Assembly: GCF_050947335.1 (NCBI RefSeq)
Contig: NC_134984.1
Span: 11,327,926-11,391,925, forward strand
Source of the DNA: Megachile rotundata
Lineage: Eukaryota > Arthropoda > Insecta > Hymenoptera > Megachilidae
DNA: 64,000 bases
Reading direction: 5' to 3'
The notes below the pieces were generated by a model. That model did not search any database and was not told the origin of the DNA. It worked only from the letters and a program-made list of their open reading frames with translations. Each line of letters starts with the position of its first letter. Position 1 is the first letter of the stretch. Below are positions 1-12,060 of the stretch, one piece after another. The translations under genes were made by a program, and so were the position numbers.

Positions 1-466
1 CACAGATCCCCATTTCCACAAATCCACTGATCCACAATTCCACTGATGCACAAATTCACTGATTCACAAATCTACTGATCCACAATTCCACAGATCCCCA
101 TTTCCACAAATCCACTGATCCACAATTCCACTGATGCACAAATTCACTGATTCACAAATCTACTGATCCACAATTCCACTGATGCACAAATTCACAGATT
201 CACAAATCTACTGATCCACAAATTCACTGATTCACAAATCTACTGATCCACAATTCCACTGATGCACAAATTCACTGATTCACAAATCTACTGATCCACA
301 AATCCACTGATCCACAAATCCACTGATCCACAAATCCACTGATCCACAAATCCACTGATCCACAAATCCACTGATCCACAAATCCACTGATCCACAAATC
401 CACTGATCCACAAATCCACTGATCCACAAATCCACTGATCCACAAATCCACTGATCCCTAAATCCA
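1..466. repeat. 16-bp minisatellite with 88-bp higher-order unit
   Basis: Tandem repeat with consensus CACTGATCCACAAATC. From about 296 to 455 the units are nearly identical at 16-bp spacing. In the left part variant units form a higher-order repeat: the block beginning CACAGATCCCC at 1 recurs at 89. The plus strand is very poor in G. The array probably continues left of the window. No coding frame is claimed. Confidence 0.93.
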
Positions 467-716
467 CAAGTCTATAAGTTCACAAGTCTCCAAATCCCCA
501 AATTCACAAATCCAAAAACCTCCAAATCTCTAAATCCACAAAACCCCAAATTCATAAACAACCAAATCCACAATACCCTAAATCCACAAATCTCCAAGTC
601 TCCAAATCCACGAACCCCCAAATTCCCAAATTCGCAAATTCACTAACCTACATCCCTAAAATCCACAAACTCAGAAATCTACAAATCCATAAACCCCCAA
701 ATCCACAAACTAAAAC
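467..716. repeat. Degenerate C/A-rich tail of the left-edge minisatellite
   Basis: Units such as AAATCCACAAA and CCCCAAATTC recur at irregular spacing, as expected for old, decayed minisatellite copies. The same vocabulary is found in arrays near 8, 19, 26.8 and 46.8 kb. Confidence 0.7.
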
Positions 717-3700
717 CTTTCCACTTCGTACACACAATCTCCCAAACTCAAAGACACAATACTCTTCGCTCCATTAGCTCTATTCAAAACAACCTTCCCC
801 AGGTACACTTCTAACACCCGATCGTACCTCGAAACAAATAATCGACAGGAGGGACACATAATCGATAGAGAACTACAGAGCATGCAAGGAAATACGGTTT
901 CCACCGTTCGATTATGTCGCCTCTATCCTTCAGATCGCGGAAACTGATCGGAAATGAACGCATCCGAGTATCCTGTAGGAGCGATTAGCTGCTTCCTTTT
1001 AGGAGCAAAAGTAGGAATTGTTCCCAACGGCGATGTAGGCGGAAGTGTTCCGAAGGCTGCGACGTGAGTCGTGTAAGGATGTGCTTGTGTGCATAATTTG
1101 TTGTGCTTATTATGTCTGTTGGTGAGTACGAGCGGATGGGAGCGTGTTACGGCGGCTAAACCGCAGAATATTCTTCATTTTCAGTCCACGGAAGATAGAT
1201 GGTATTAATAAATTCTTGTAGTAAATTAAACAGATCCAATTCAGCATATTAAACAAACAATTCCTGCAAAATTAAACAAGTACAATTCAGTAGACTAAAT
1301 ACTTCTAATGACCCAAATAAATACAGTCTAACATAAATAAATTTTCTTAATAAAGAATATTAAATAGTCCCTCCTCCACATACATAGAACAGTAACAAAC
1401 AAGTAAAAATCTACAAAGGCACAATTTTCTACACTAAAGCACTTTCGGAATTCACGTAGACATTTTCTTAAGTAATCCTACACGAGGAATTTTCCTCTAC
1501 ATTCACCGAAGAATTTCTCAAGTTCCCATCTAAACAACTGCTTGCTGACTTGTACGCAGTAACTTAAATATTCTGAACTGTATTTACTTCATTTATTAAA
1601 AGTATTTGTTGAGTGTATTCAATTGTATTTATTTGGTATTAATTTAATTATTTAATATGTTATTTGTTTAGTATTTTGTATTTATTTAATATGTTAAACT
1701 GTAATATGCAATATGTTACTGTACTATTGACTGTATGAAGTGCTATAATCATTTCTCCTTTCATAAATGTTAACAGAAAACTGATTACAGAGCTCCCCAG
1801 TTACTTTTTAACCTCTTCGTGACCAGCGGGATATACCTGTCCTACATAACCTTTTTATAGTTGCACCTGAGAAATCGATAAAAAATCCAATTCTGTTACA
1901 TGCCTGTATCTCGTAACACATGGTTAAAATATTGCACCTAACGAACCATTTCATGAAACCCTTTATTAAATTATACTAACCATACCTTTCCTCACAATAC
2001 GATTTTCCATTTAAATATTGTAATATCTTTATTTCATTTCTAAAATATGTCATTACATTCTTTTTAAGAAGACAAACTCTTTAAAAAAACATGCAATGAA
2101 ATGTTTCAAGAATGTAATCAAAGTAATTGTATTTATAAATACAAAAACACAAGTGGAAAAAATATTTTCAAGCTTTATCATTTGAAGAAGGTGCTCAATA
2201 CTCAACAAATGTATAAATTCAGTACTGTTAGCAAAACTTATAATCCATATGCAGAGACTTTTTAATACTTTCCGATACTTATAATTAGGAAGCTAGTTCT
2301 TCAGTATAAAATTGGACAAAATGTAAAATTAGTTTGTGGCATTTTATATTTTGTCATATTTTATAATGTTATGTAGTGTACAGTGTAGTACAATTTATAA
2401 TGTGATACGATATATTATAATAGTTTATAATATTGTACAATATCTTATAATATGTAATAATACTTTATAATGTTATATATTATTTTATTTTATAAGACTT
2501 CATACTAATTCAATATAAAATTCCACACTTTGTTCAACATAACCTCTTTCAACGACCACATATTCCAGCAATACTTCAAACCCAACACGTATACATACTA
2601 TTTAGACAATTCAGTTACACAAATAATATACGTTTAGTAGTATTAATTACTAAGTCGTAGTTGCTAGTTGAACATTCCACATTACCTTCATATACTTGTC
2701 ACAAGTTCATTTTATAGAATTAACCCCTTAGCTGATGACATCAAGTCTCACTAACGTGCGCCATGTTTAAACACAACAATTACAATTAGTACAATTAAAT
2801 ATCTCTAAAGTCACTTACTTTAATCCCTTAACTTACGAGTTTGTGAGCAAGTGCGTCAGGTAGAGATTTAATTATTGTTGTAATGTTAAAACAGACAAAG
2901 AAAGAAATTTTGAACTAATATTTTTTCGCCATATACACCAGTTTCGTTCTCGTTTATCCTTCGTTAAACACGCAACTGCGATACATCGTAATCTATCAAA
3001 AACGTCTCCCAATTTTAGTCCTAATTTTCGTCAAGCGATTAGAGTGTCGCCACAGTAAATTTTTTTCTCGAAATGCTTTCGTCGGAATTGAACGCTTAAT
3101 TTTGAATGTACGATGCTGAGTTCCGCTGGTCATCACGCTAACGATATTAAACGTAATAACTTCAACACGGCGAATCGGTAGATCTACGTTAAAAATTTTA
3201 TTTCCCGGAGTGATCGGCCCCGGAACGAATAGAAAATTGTACAACCTCGCGTGGCTCTCGTGGAAATTACCTCGGTGACAGAGGAAAAATTAGCTGGTCG
3301 CCTACGAGATATATATTTCATTCCATGGAAAGGCTGAAAGGCTTGTTTTACATCAACGATGCGATTCATCTTCAGGGAGGGTAACACGGAGAGAAAAAAC
3401 GATGTTAAAAATAGGATTTTCAGGGGATCCTGAGAAACGAAAAATATATTCATTTTAATAAAAATAGTCATTTTTGAATTTATAGGAAAGCTGTGAAAAA
3501 TGTAACAACACCATGGACCTCGTTTTTATTATAACCCTTGTAATATTTGTAATGTTAAGAATGCATTCTAATAAGTAATATCACTAGGAAAGTAATATAC
3601 TTATAATAATAAGTAAAATATAAGTAAATTTATCAAAGGAAAAATTGTATGATATTTCCGCCATCTTGAAGAAACATTTTTCCTCGAGTACGAGTACATT

Positions 3701-5439
3701 AAGTGTACAATTTACTCGTAATTCTGTTACTGATTTATATTAAACGAAATATTGGAATATAGTATGTTAGAGAGCATATATTATACTACATTATATGTAG
3801 AATACACATATGTATATTACAATATATTATTTAAAATAATAATTTAAAAAGTCGCCAAAATATTCAGATATCACATCTTCAAAATCATCACAGAATTATA
3901 AATTTCTATAAATTAAATTTTACTGCAATATTATTTCGACTTTGATCCATCTCAACTATAACATTTTCGCAACATTTTCACCGGAATAAAAATATTTGCA
4001 ATGCAAAATAAAAGTGGTATAAAAAGAACTGCAGTGAAAATTAAAAATTCATCACTGCACCGTGTATATCGACATGCATTTTTAAAAACATTGAAAACAC
4101 GGTAACAGATTACGAATTAATAGTAAGACAAATTGTTCAACTGTACCTTATCTATTAATCATGAAAACATCGATTGATCTGAACGAAAAATTCACAGAGT
4201 TTCAGAAACGGAACACGTGACAGAACTGTGTTAAAACACTGATTATTAACAGTCTGGTGACACGTTCTCGTTTTTTATCTTGTCATTCAGTAATCCTTTT
4301 TCTATTTTGTAATTTGCGACGTTAAATTTGTAATTTTACTAATATTTTTTTTTAATGAAATACGACTTTAAAAAAGAGATATGTATTTCGTAATTTATTA
4401 TTAAATATGTTCTTTTAAATTGATGACTTTAAAAGATTATTACAAAATGTTTGCAGTCTCTTAATTTTATAGGAGATTTATGTTATTTTGTAGTTATACT
4501 TGTTAATGAATGTTTTGTTAAAAGTAGTCAGTAAAATAAAATTAATATATCAATGATATTGTTATTCAATAATTAATGAAATACTTTTAACTATAATGTT
4601 TTAAGGTTTTTTAATCAAATTTTATTCTAATTTTAAGTATGTTGACACTTTTTGAATTACATAAATTGGCATTTTAGATATCAGGATATTATTTCACACT
4701 TTAAATATCAAATTATTGTTTCGTACTTTAAATATCAAATCAAAGACCTTGAAACTGTTCAACACTTTGTAAGACATGCTGTCTTCAAACTTAGCCAATC
4801 ACTGACCATGGCTATACTACTGCTATATTTTCTCTTAATATTTCAAGCTTAGAAAGTAAAATTTCCCCTACTATAATTTTCTTTCATAAATTATTCAATG
4901 GTCACATTTGTTTCAAATATTCTTGAAAGATTCAAAATATAAGCGCCAGCTGCGCCATCTTCTTGTGCCATATGCGCGCGCAGCAGCGCATATTAAGCAA
5001 TCTTCTACGTTCTACAACAATTTATACATCAACACATGTTTACAATGATGTCATCATCAGACTATCAAATCTTGCTAGTTTGCAAAAAAAATTAAACTTT
5101 GTATTTCTCTTGAGACTTCTTAAAACGCTCAACAATCTTTGCAGCCATTTTATCTGTTAAACTTGCATCACGTTTAACTTTCTCTCAACTATCACTTTCG
5201 TATAAGAAGAGATTTCTATATACATTTAATAATAATACGTTTAAAAACAATATCCAATATATAATACATGTACAACAAAGAATGACAAACAATAATACAC
5301 AACATATAATCCGTACAATAAATGCGTCCATAAGCATCGACATCCCACCAGCCAATATCCGACCCGAATAAATTTTTCCGGGAACATCGATATCCGTGCA
5401 GATCAAAAGCAATATTTACCCGACGTAATCACGAATCCC
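717..5439. other. AT-rich non-coding DNA, no gene seen
   Basis: Only short open frames occur, with no family I recognise. Stretches near 720-1160 and 2960-3480 are somewhat richer in GC than the flanks, but I see no acceptor-exon-donor arrangement with an open frame. 1590-2700 and 3540-4920 are strongly AT-rich and contain simple TAAT/ATAT-like sequence. Confidence 0.6.
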
Positions 5440-6030
5440 ATTATCAAGTCAGAACAGTTTTGCAATCAGCGCGAAGAGGCAAATAGCAGGACTACGGGTA
5501 AAATCAATCACAAAGTCCATCCGAAATCCCGCAGCACTCGGGAGTTCAAAGGGCAATCTTCGGCGCATCACGCATATTGCGAAGCAGAAACGAAGCGAGC
5601 ATCCATCAGCGTTGACAGCTTGCTGAAAAGCGGGTGAAACAGAGAAATAGACGAAGACAGAGGGATCGGTTGGAAAACGTTTCAACGCGCAGATATTGTA
5701 ACGTTCGGAACGAGTCACACAAGCTGCAGCTTCATGCGGTTGACAGCGGTAGCGGAGGTCAACATCATCCTCGATGTCCACTTACCATGTTCCCGTTCTC
5801 TCCCTGGGTGCTCGCCGAATCAGTCCCGCAAAAAAACACAGTAGGCGTTATGTGAACCCGTATTTGGGAACAGAGAGGCAGCGACACTTTCCCGGAAACG
5901 AGCTATGCCGGCGTCCATCTCGCGACAGCGCCAAATAGAATGTTGCAATAAAAGCACCAGCAATTCGTTCAAAATGGAGCTCGCGACGGAGTCACCGAAT
6001 TTCTGCGAACAGGAACAAGTTGGGAAGGAT
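5440..6030. other. GC-richer island, function unknown
   Basis: A roughly 600-bp island of clearly higher GC in AT-rich DNA. Overlapping open frames of 70-110 codons occur on both strands, as expected in GC-richer DNA with few stops; none resembles a known protein. The minus strand has a strong splice-donor match at 5778-5788 directly after an ATG. Such islands can be first exons or promoters, conserved enhancers or old insertions, and the sequence alone does not decide between them. Confidence 0.35.
5778..5788 (-). other. Candidate splice donor directly after an ATG
   Basis: On the minus strand the sequence reads ACATG then GTAAGTGG, matching the donor consensus at almost every position. The ATG would occupy 5788-5786 and the intron would begin at 5785. 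If real, this is a first exon whose coding part is only the start codon, with a 5' UTR extending toward 5900. No matching acceptor or second exon was identified, so it may be chance. Confidence 0.2.
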
Positions 6031-6639
6031 TGTTCTAGTATAAAATTGTTCGGTGTCGTCGGTGATAGACACGTGTTTGTGAACAATGATATGACAGACA
6101 TGTGCGTTTGCATCGAAAGATTTAAAACTGGATTTATAGATTTTAGTTATAGATTTATAGTTAAGCTTTAGGGTGTCCTTAGGAGGGTCAGATGTTTGGT
6201 AGTTATGGGAATATTGGTACAAAAATTTGTAACATCATCTTCTGGGTAGGTTTGAGCCCTTTAGGAGACAGTAACAGCTGTAATACTTCATCGGACTTGT
6301 TAGTTATTGATAGATGTAAATTATAAGTGTAAAATATATTTGAGAAATACTGGTCCTCTATATGTAGATTAAACACTGGAACCAACTAGCTGAAATGACT
6401 AATTAAAATGGTTTCAGGTTATTAATATTACAAAATTTTGTTGTTTGTCCAAATGTCAGTGTACACTTTCATCTTGCACTGCAACTGACACTAAAATGCA
6501 TTCATACAGTTTTTCATAAAAATTTCACAAAATTTCTCACCACAACCTTAAAATGATCTGAAGCAACATAACCTTGAAATAACATCTAACACATATCTCT
6601 AACACACAAATTTTGATAAACCCTGTTTTTTTCACAAAA

Positions 6640-6962
6640 ACGAAAAAAATTTCTTTCTCATCCTTTTTAAAAAGTACAATGAAAAAGTTTTTCTAATTTC
6701 TTTAAAAATTTGAATTGTAAAAGAAGTTTCTCTAATTTTCCAAGAAATACAAATTGAAGAAAAGATTTCTCTGATTCTTTGAAAAATTTGAATTGAAAAA
6801 ATGTTTCTCTAATTTTTCAAGAAATACAAATTGAAGAAAAGATTTCTCTGATTCTTTGAAAAATTTGAATTGAAAAAATGTTTCTCTAATTTTTCAAGAA
6901 ATAGAAATTGAGGAAAAGGTTTCTCTGATTTTTTGAACAAAAGTTTCTCTCATCTTCAAATA
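6640..6962. repeat. 77-bp tandem repeat
   Basis: The block starting GATTTCTCTGATTCTTTG at 6764 recurs at 6841, giving a 77-bp period with very few differences. More diverged units lie on either side. Each unit is itself two related halves built on TTTCTCTAATTTT / TTTCTCTGATT, so a shorter ancestral period of about 38 bp is likely. Confidence 0.85.
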
Positions 6963-7066
6963 CAAATTGAAGTGTCAGATATTTTGTAAATCAGAAAACC
7001 TTCGATTTTTCTCTCGAATATTCAGTATTCGTAAACGTATTACAAGTAAATTTCATTTGTTTCTAG

Positions 7067-7171
7067 AAACGGGAGAACGATACCACTGGAGCAGCAGTTT
7101 CGCAGAAGGATCCAGTTCAGAAATCGACCTAGAAAATTTCGGCTGCAAACAGTACGTGAACAAACACCAAT
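7067..7171 (+). CDS. Candidate internal exon, 35 codons, unknown protein
   Basis: A pyrimidine-rich acceptor (TTTCATTTGTTTCTAG, ending at 7066) precedes, and a strong donor (GTAAGTAAG, from 7172) follows, a 105-bp stretch of about 48% GC in AT-rich surroundings. Read in phase 1 it is fully open and exits in phase 1, so the exon is symmetric and can be spliced in or skipped without a frame change. The peptide contains GERYHWSSSFAEG, then SEIDLENFGCKQYV; the serine run, acidic patch and single cysteine do not match a domain I can name. Caveats: the antisense strand is also open here, the frame is open upstream of the acceptor, and no partner exon was found. This may equally be chance or a non-coding exon. 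Confidence 0.33.
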
Positions 7172-7769
7172 GTAAGTAAGCAACATCTATTCGTGTTATC
7201 GAAAGTTGTACCGAATTCGTGAAACAGAAACTAACGCGATACCGTGTTGCATTTTGTAAAATCGTGAAATGTAATATTACAAGCTGCAGCAGGAAATGTA
7301 CCGGAGCTTTTATTCGAAAGGTTGCTAGAAATTTTAGAGCGAAATTCCCTATTGGAGAAAATATGCGAACGAAATCGCGCATGCTGTTTATTTTACTGCG
7401 TGAAATGTACCTAACCTATAAATGGTTCGGAAATGGTTTTTAATAGGCTATTAGAATTTATAGCTAAATTTAGTTGTTAGGAAATTTTAAATAACCTTTA
7501 TGATTATGGTTTTTGGGTAAAATTGTTATTTAGTTTTAGTCAGTCATTTAGGGGAACAATGGGGGAGTTGAAAATTTAGGTACTTTTAGCTGCAACTTCA
7601 GATAGATGCGAAAATGTAAGAAGTTGTATGCATTGATTAAATGCAAAAATGTAATGTGAAATTATATACAGTAATTAGATTCTAATATGTATAATTATTT
7701 TGAAATATAATAAACTGTAAAGTGGACTTCCTTTGGGTAATAGACGATTGTAGGTAAAACAGTTATCCT
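7172..7769. other. Non-coding stretch downstream of candidate exon
   Basis: 7172-7440 keeps moderate GC and is open in one plus frame for about 70 codons without a recognisable product. From 7450 the sequence is AT-rich with no discernible feature. Confidence 0.45.
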
Positions 7770-8440
7770 CCATTTTCCTGAACTTTCAGAAAATCAAATT
7801 TAACATTTCTGAATTTTGTAGTTTTCAAATTTCATGTTTCCATAATTTTCAAACCCTAATTCCTTAAATTTTGTAATTTGAATTTTCAGAATTTTAAATT
7901 GTCACAAATTTCAAATTCTCAAAGCTGCAAATTCCAAATTTCCCAAATTCCTTATATTTTAAATTGCCAATTTCTTGTCGAATTTTCACTTCACTCAAAT
8001 CCCACATTCTCGAAGTTTTAAATCTCAAATTTTTCTAATTTTCAATTCTATAATTTACAAATTTTCAAAATTACAGGTTCTAAATTTCTAAATTTCCAAT
8101 TTTTCAATTTTCCAATTTTGCATTGCTCCAAATCTCAAATTTTCAAAGTTTCAAATTCGCAAGTCCCCATATTCTTCAATGAAATTTTCAATTCCACAAA
8201 TCTCAAGTTTTCAAAGTTCCAAACCTCAAATTCATCTAAATTCCAAATTGTCAAATTCTCCCTAAATTCTGTATATTCCAAGTTTAATTGCCAATTCCCA
8301 GATATTCCAAATTTTTACTGTCCCAAATTTCCAAATCCCAAAATTTGAAATTTCCTAAATCCCTACATTTCCAAACGTCAAACTCCTATTAACCAACCCC
8401 CAAAATCTCACTAATTCAAAAATCTGTAATCTCAAAAGCA
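7770..8440. repeat. Degenerate AAATTTCC-type minisatellite
   Basis: Words such as CAAATTTCC, TTCAAATTTC and CCAAATTCC recur every 8-14 bp without a fixed period. The plus strand is poor in G. The short open frame at 8118-8348 has a repetitive Ser/Asn/Phe/Lys composition and comes from the repeat. Confidence 0.7.
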
Positions 8441-9000
8441 TAAAAATTCAGAAATGTACGGATCAAAACCTTTCAACCGATAAACCTATCCCGTCGCCAT
8501 TATCCCTAGCGAAGTCTACTCCCTCTCATGCATCACCTAAATCAATCAGTAAATTGAACGTGCTACTTCCGTAAGTGAAACTCGCAGTAGATTCATAATT
8601 GAAGAATAATCCAATTACGATTATAAACAACGTCGGAAGAACATTCGTTGGAAACTCTTCGGATAAAGCGTGGGTGGAGGCAACGAGAGACGCGTAGAAG
8701 CGAGCTCGTTAAAATTTCAGTTTGAACCCGTTACTTCTTCCCTGCGGACTTTTAATTCCAATTCCAGCGGGTCGTTTCGTTTGTTCCAGCCGTTGTTTCC
8801 GACCGTGTCAGATCGTTACGGCAACGACAAGTTACCGACCCGTGAAACTAGATCCCGAAAGGGTCCGGAACTGTTCCCAAACACGAGGGACCTTTACGTA
8901 CCCAGATTCTTCCGAATGGCTATTGCGCGGCCATAAGTGTTATACCCGCTAACGCGTCGGTTTGCGTTTTAATCGACGATTGTGACTTATCGGACTGGGA
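8441..9000. other. GC-richer island without identified gene
   Basis: 8640-8945 is noticeably GC-richer and open in two plus-strand frames (up to 88 codons), but the predicted peptides have no family resemblance and no good donor follows. It could be a conserved non-coding element or an unrecognised exon. I do not call a gene. Confidence 0.4.
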
Positions 9001-9344
9001 CTTTGGCCAATACTAGGATATTGGCCAGAAACTCTGTTGAGTAATAGTACTGGGATAGTTGATAGTAAAGTCGGTGATATTGGGACACTAATCAATATTG
9101 TGAGAAGAACTGATATGGTGATACCAATGGGACCAATGGCAGTAATATTCAATGATGTACCTAGTATTAAGACACTAACTCATTCTCCAATAAGACTAGA
9201 ATATTAGCTAATATTATACTAAGACAGCTGACTGAGATGTGAGTCCCAGTGAATATTTCAGAAATTAATAATAGAATATTAACCAATAGAACAACAGCCA
9301 ATAATAAAAAGGTAACAATACGTGGATATCAGGTAATAGTACTA

Positions 9345-9918
9345 TTAGGTTGTTTGGAAAGTCATTTCGTTTTTTTTTTTTTCGATGAAACGAAATACGA
9401 TTTTCTTATAGTGAATAAATGTTTTATTCTATTAAAAATGGAAATCCAATATACTTTACCATCTTTCTGACAGTAACATAATTCCACGTTCATAAAATTT
9501 GTGTTCTTTGCTGAAAAAAAATTGATGCAAGTGAATTTTCGCCTCCTCATTTGAAATGAAGGTTTTACGGTTTAAAAAATTCTGTAGCGATCGAAATCAA
9601 TAATAATAACTGTCGTTCTGTTAATGTATCTTCTTTATACACACCTGACAATTTTCTTCTCGTTTGAACAGTATTTTTACCTTTACAATAGTAAAAACGT
9701 AAAATATGCCGTAAATGCTGCTTTTCTCTTTCCATATTTGATGGGGCACCAACCAAAAACTATAGAATAGAATCAGTGGAAATTTTTCACAAAAAAGCCT
9801 TGCTATATCAGTTGTTAAAATGTATAATGATTTGCGGCTTAAATGTGAAGGTAGCTGTAAAAAAATACAATTAAATCCTGTGTTGAGAAAAAACGAAATT
9901 ACTTTCCGAACAACCTAA
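9345..9918 (-). mobile_element. Internally deleted mariner, 574 bp
   Basis: Terminal inverted repeats begin TTAGGTTGTTYGGAAAGT at both ends and match over about 30 bp with two or three mismatches. A TA target duplication lies at 9343-9344 and 9919-9920. Full-length mariners are about 1.3 kb, so more than half is missing. The transposase remnant reads on the minus strand. The ends are fixed independently by unit B of the surrounding duplication, which carries the uninterrupted site near 10265. The element is non-autonomous and would need a transposase supplied in trans. Confidence 0.92.
9565..9735 (-). pseudogene. Mariner transposase N-terminal remnant
   Basis: Beginning at the internal methionine (MEREKQHLRHILRFYY, then KGKNTVQTRRKL) the peptide matches the N-terminal helix-turn-helix region of mariner transposases, which binds the terminal repeats. 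Similarity runs for about 45 residues to TERQ and then stops at a deletion junction. The DDE catalytic core is absent. Minus-strand sequence at 9362-9550 probably holds the extreme C-terminal end and 3' UTR (a KDGKVYW-like word) out of frame. It cannot encode an active enzyme. Confidence 0.82.
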
Positions 9919-10022
9919 TAGAATATTAGCTAATATAATGGCAGTATGAAGCTTGAAAATTCAAAAATTTACAAATGGTCGATTTCAAAATTGAGACACC
10001 TGAAAATTTAACATTTCTGAAT

Positions 10023-10365
10023 TTGGGTTATTGGATATGGTAATAGCAATAGGACCAGTGGTAGTAATAGTCAATGATGCTAGTACCTAGTACTAAGACA
10101 CTAACTCATTCTCCAATAAGACTAGAATATTAGCTAATATTATACTAGGATAGCTGACTGAGATGTGAGCCTCAGTGAATATTTCTGAAATTAATAATAG
10201 AATATTAACCAATAGAACAGCAGTCAATAATAGAAAGGTAACAGTATCTGGTTATCAGCCAATAGTATTAGAATATTAGCTAATATAATGGCAGTATAAA
10301 GCTTGAAAATTAAAAAATTTACAAATGGTCGATTTCAAAATTGACAAACCCAAAAATAGAGAAAT
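10023..10365. repeat. Duplicated block, unit B (empty mariner site)
   Basis: Direct copy of unit A with scattered substitutions. Around 10265 it reads AATAGTAT-TA-GAATATTAGC, exactly what unit A would be with one TA and without the mariner. Unit B therefore records the pre-insertion state. Confidence 0.88.
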
Positions 10366-11388
10366 GTGAAAAACTGAAACCACAACAAAAACTTCCAAAT
10401 ATGAATCCATCAATCTTCCCTATAAATTCCTACTAAAACAATTTCCACTGCAATAAAAGCTAAAAAATTAGGTCACCATAAAAAAAGTGCACATTTACCG
10501 CAGCATACTATCTCCCTAAATTACATCCTTATCACCCAGCAAACATCACCAGAATATTACACGGTTATTTATAATATCATTAAGCAAGTGCAATAATCAT
10601 AAAAAGTAAAAATTATTCATTAAAAACGAGGGTAGAGCATTGTTAGAGAAACGAGAAGTATTTTTTCGGCGTTCGTATCACGCGCAGAAAATTAAGTCTG
10701 CAATATTAATTCAGGAAGTAGGTAGCGACAGCATCGCGACAACACGGGCAACATTTTTCCTCGAGGAGCCGTGGTTTATTCTCGTTTTTCTTTCATTTTC
10801 TAGCCATTAGCTTCTTCCAAGACTGCAGCCTGTTTCGATAGCGGCATCTTCTTCTTCGAGTAACGAATAAATTTCGAAATACTGGCGGCAAGTCCTGACG
10901 ATTTATACGGCTCTTCGCTTGTCGTTCGTATTGTCGCGAGGGTTATAAATTATTGGGATCAAATTCCTTCGAGTCTTCTCTTACATCCGCCATTTTTCTC
11001 CACTTTCCTCCTGTCTACTACGGTTTCTTCGTTTGTTTCTTCTTTCTTGTCCATCGGTGGACCTTTAATGGATCCCTTATCTTACGTTAGGTGAGTTATC
11101 GCGAGTAGTTCTCCGATTGAATTAACGTGCTTCACGAACACCGTGAATGGAGTTTAGATTGATATCTTCGAAACTTGCTTTTAAAAGCTGGTTGAAAGTT
11201 ACGGGATTCCGTGAGTACGGCTTTTAGGTTGTTTCAAATATTCAGAAAGTTTCAGTTATACTGATTTGTGGATTTCAAGTTTTTTTAATACGTGAAATTT
11301 TCGAATTTTTAAATTCTTATATTTCTAGTATCGAAATTATTGCATTTCTTGATTTATGAAGTTTGAGGTTGGAAACAAAATTTTGGGA
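10366..11388. other. Non-coding; moderate-GC patch at 10.64-11.20 kb
   Basis: 10640-11210 is richer in GC and has an acceptor-like CTTTCATTTTCTAG ending near 10801 and a donor-like GGTGAGTT near 11090. No frame is open between them, so no coding exon is supported. The rest is AT-rich without visible structure. Confidence 0.45.
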
Positions 11389-12060
11389 ATTAGGGAATTA
11401 GGAAATCAGGGAATTAGGAAATTAGCGAATAAGGGAATTAGGAAATCAGGGAATTAGGAAACTAGGAAATTGGGAATGAGGGAATTAGGGAATTAGGGAA
11501 TTGGGAAATTAAGAAATTGGAGAATTGGGAAATTGGGAGATTAGGAGATTAGGAAATTAGGAAATTAGGGAATTGGGAAATTGGGAAATTGAGAAATTGG
11601 GAAATTAGGGACTTGGGAAATTGGGAAATTGGGAAATTGGGAAATTGGGAAATTAGGAAATTGAGAAATTGGGAAATTAGGAAATTAGGAAATTGGGAAA
11701 TTGGGAAATTGGGGAATTGGGGAATTGGGAAATTGGGAAATTGGGAAATTGGGAAATTGGGAAATTAGGAAATTGGGAAATTGAGAAATTGGGAAATTTG
11801 GAAATTAGGGAATTGGGAAATTAGGAAATTGGGAAATTGGGAAATTAGGAAATTAGAAATTAGGAAATTAGAAAAAAGGAAATTGGGAAATTGGGAAACT
11901 AGGAATTTAGAAATTAGAAATTAGGAAAATGGGAAATTGGAAAATTAGGAAAATGGGAAATTGGAAAATTAGGAAATTAAAAAAATTTGAAATTTGGGGA
12001 ATCAAGAATTTGAGAAAATAGGAATTTGGGAAATTATAAAATTATAAAATTTGGAAAATC
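11389..12060. repeat. 9-bp G-rich minisatellite (GGGAAATTR)
   Basis: Short units of GGGAAATTG, GGGAAATTA and GGAAATTAG type repeated roughly 70 times; units of 8 bp are common in the cleanest stretch and decay sets in after about 11860. The plus strand has almost no C. At 11608-11649 six G-triplets are separated by 4-5 bases, and 11695-11761 has another nine, satisfying the G3N1-7 quadruplex pattern many times over. Confidence 0.93.

Larger units (their letters stand above)
9001..10010. repeat. Duplicated block, unit A (interrupted by mariner)
   Basis: About 9108-9342 plus 9919-10006 align closely with unit B at 10023-10365. Shared landmarks are GACACTAACTCATTCTCC, TAGAATATTAGCTAAT and ACAAATGGTCGATTTC. 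Inside each unit, TATTAG/AATATTGG words recur, so the block is itself an old tandem repeat. Unit A is split by the mariner at 9345-9918. The short open frames are not meaningful. Confidence 0.85.
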
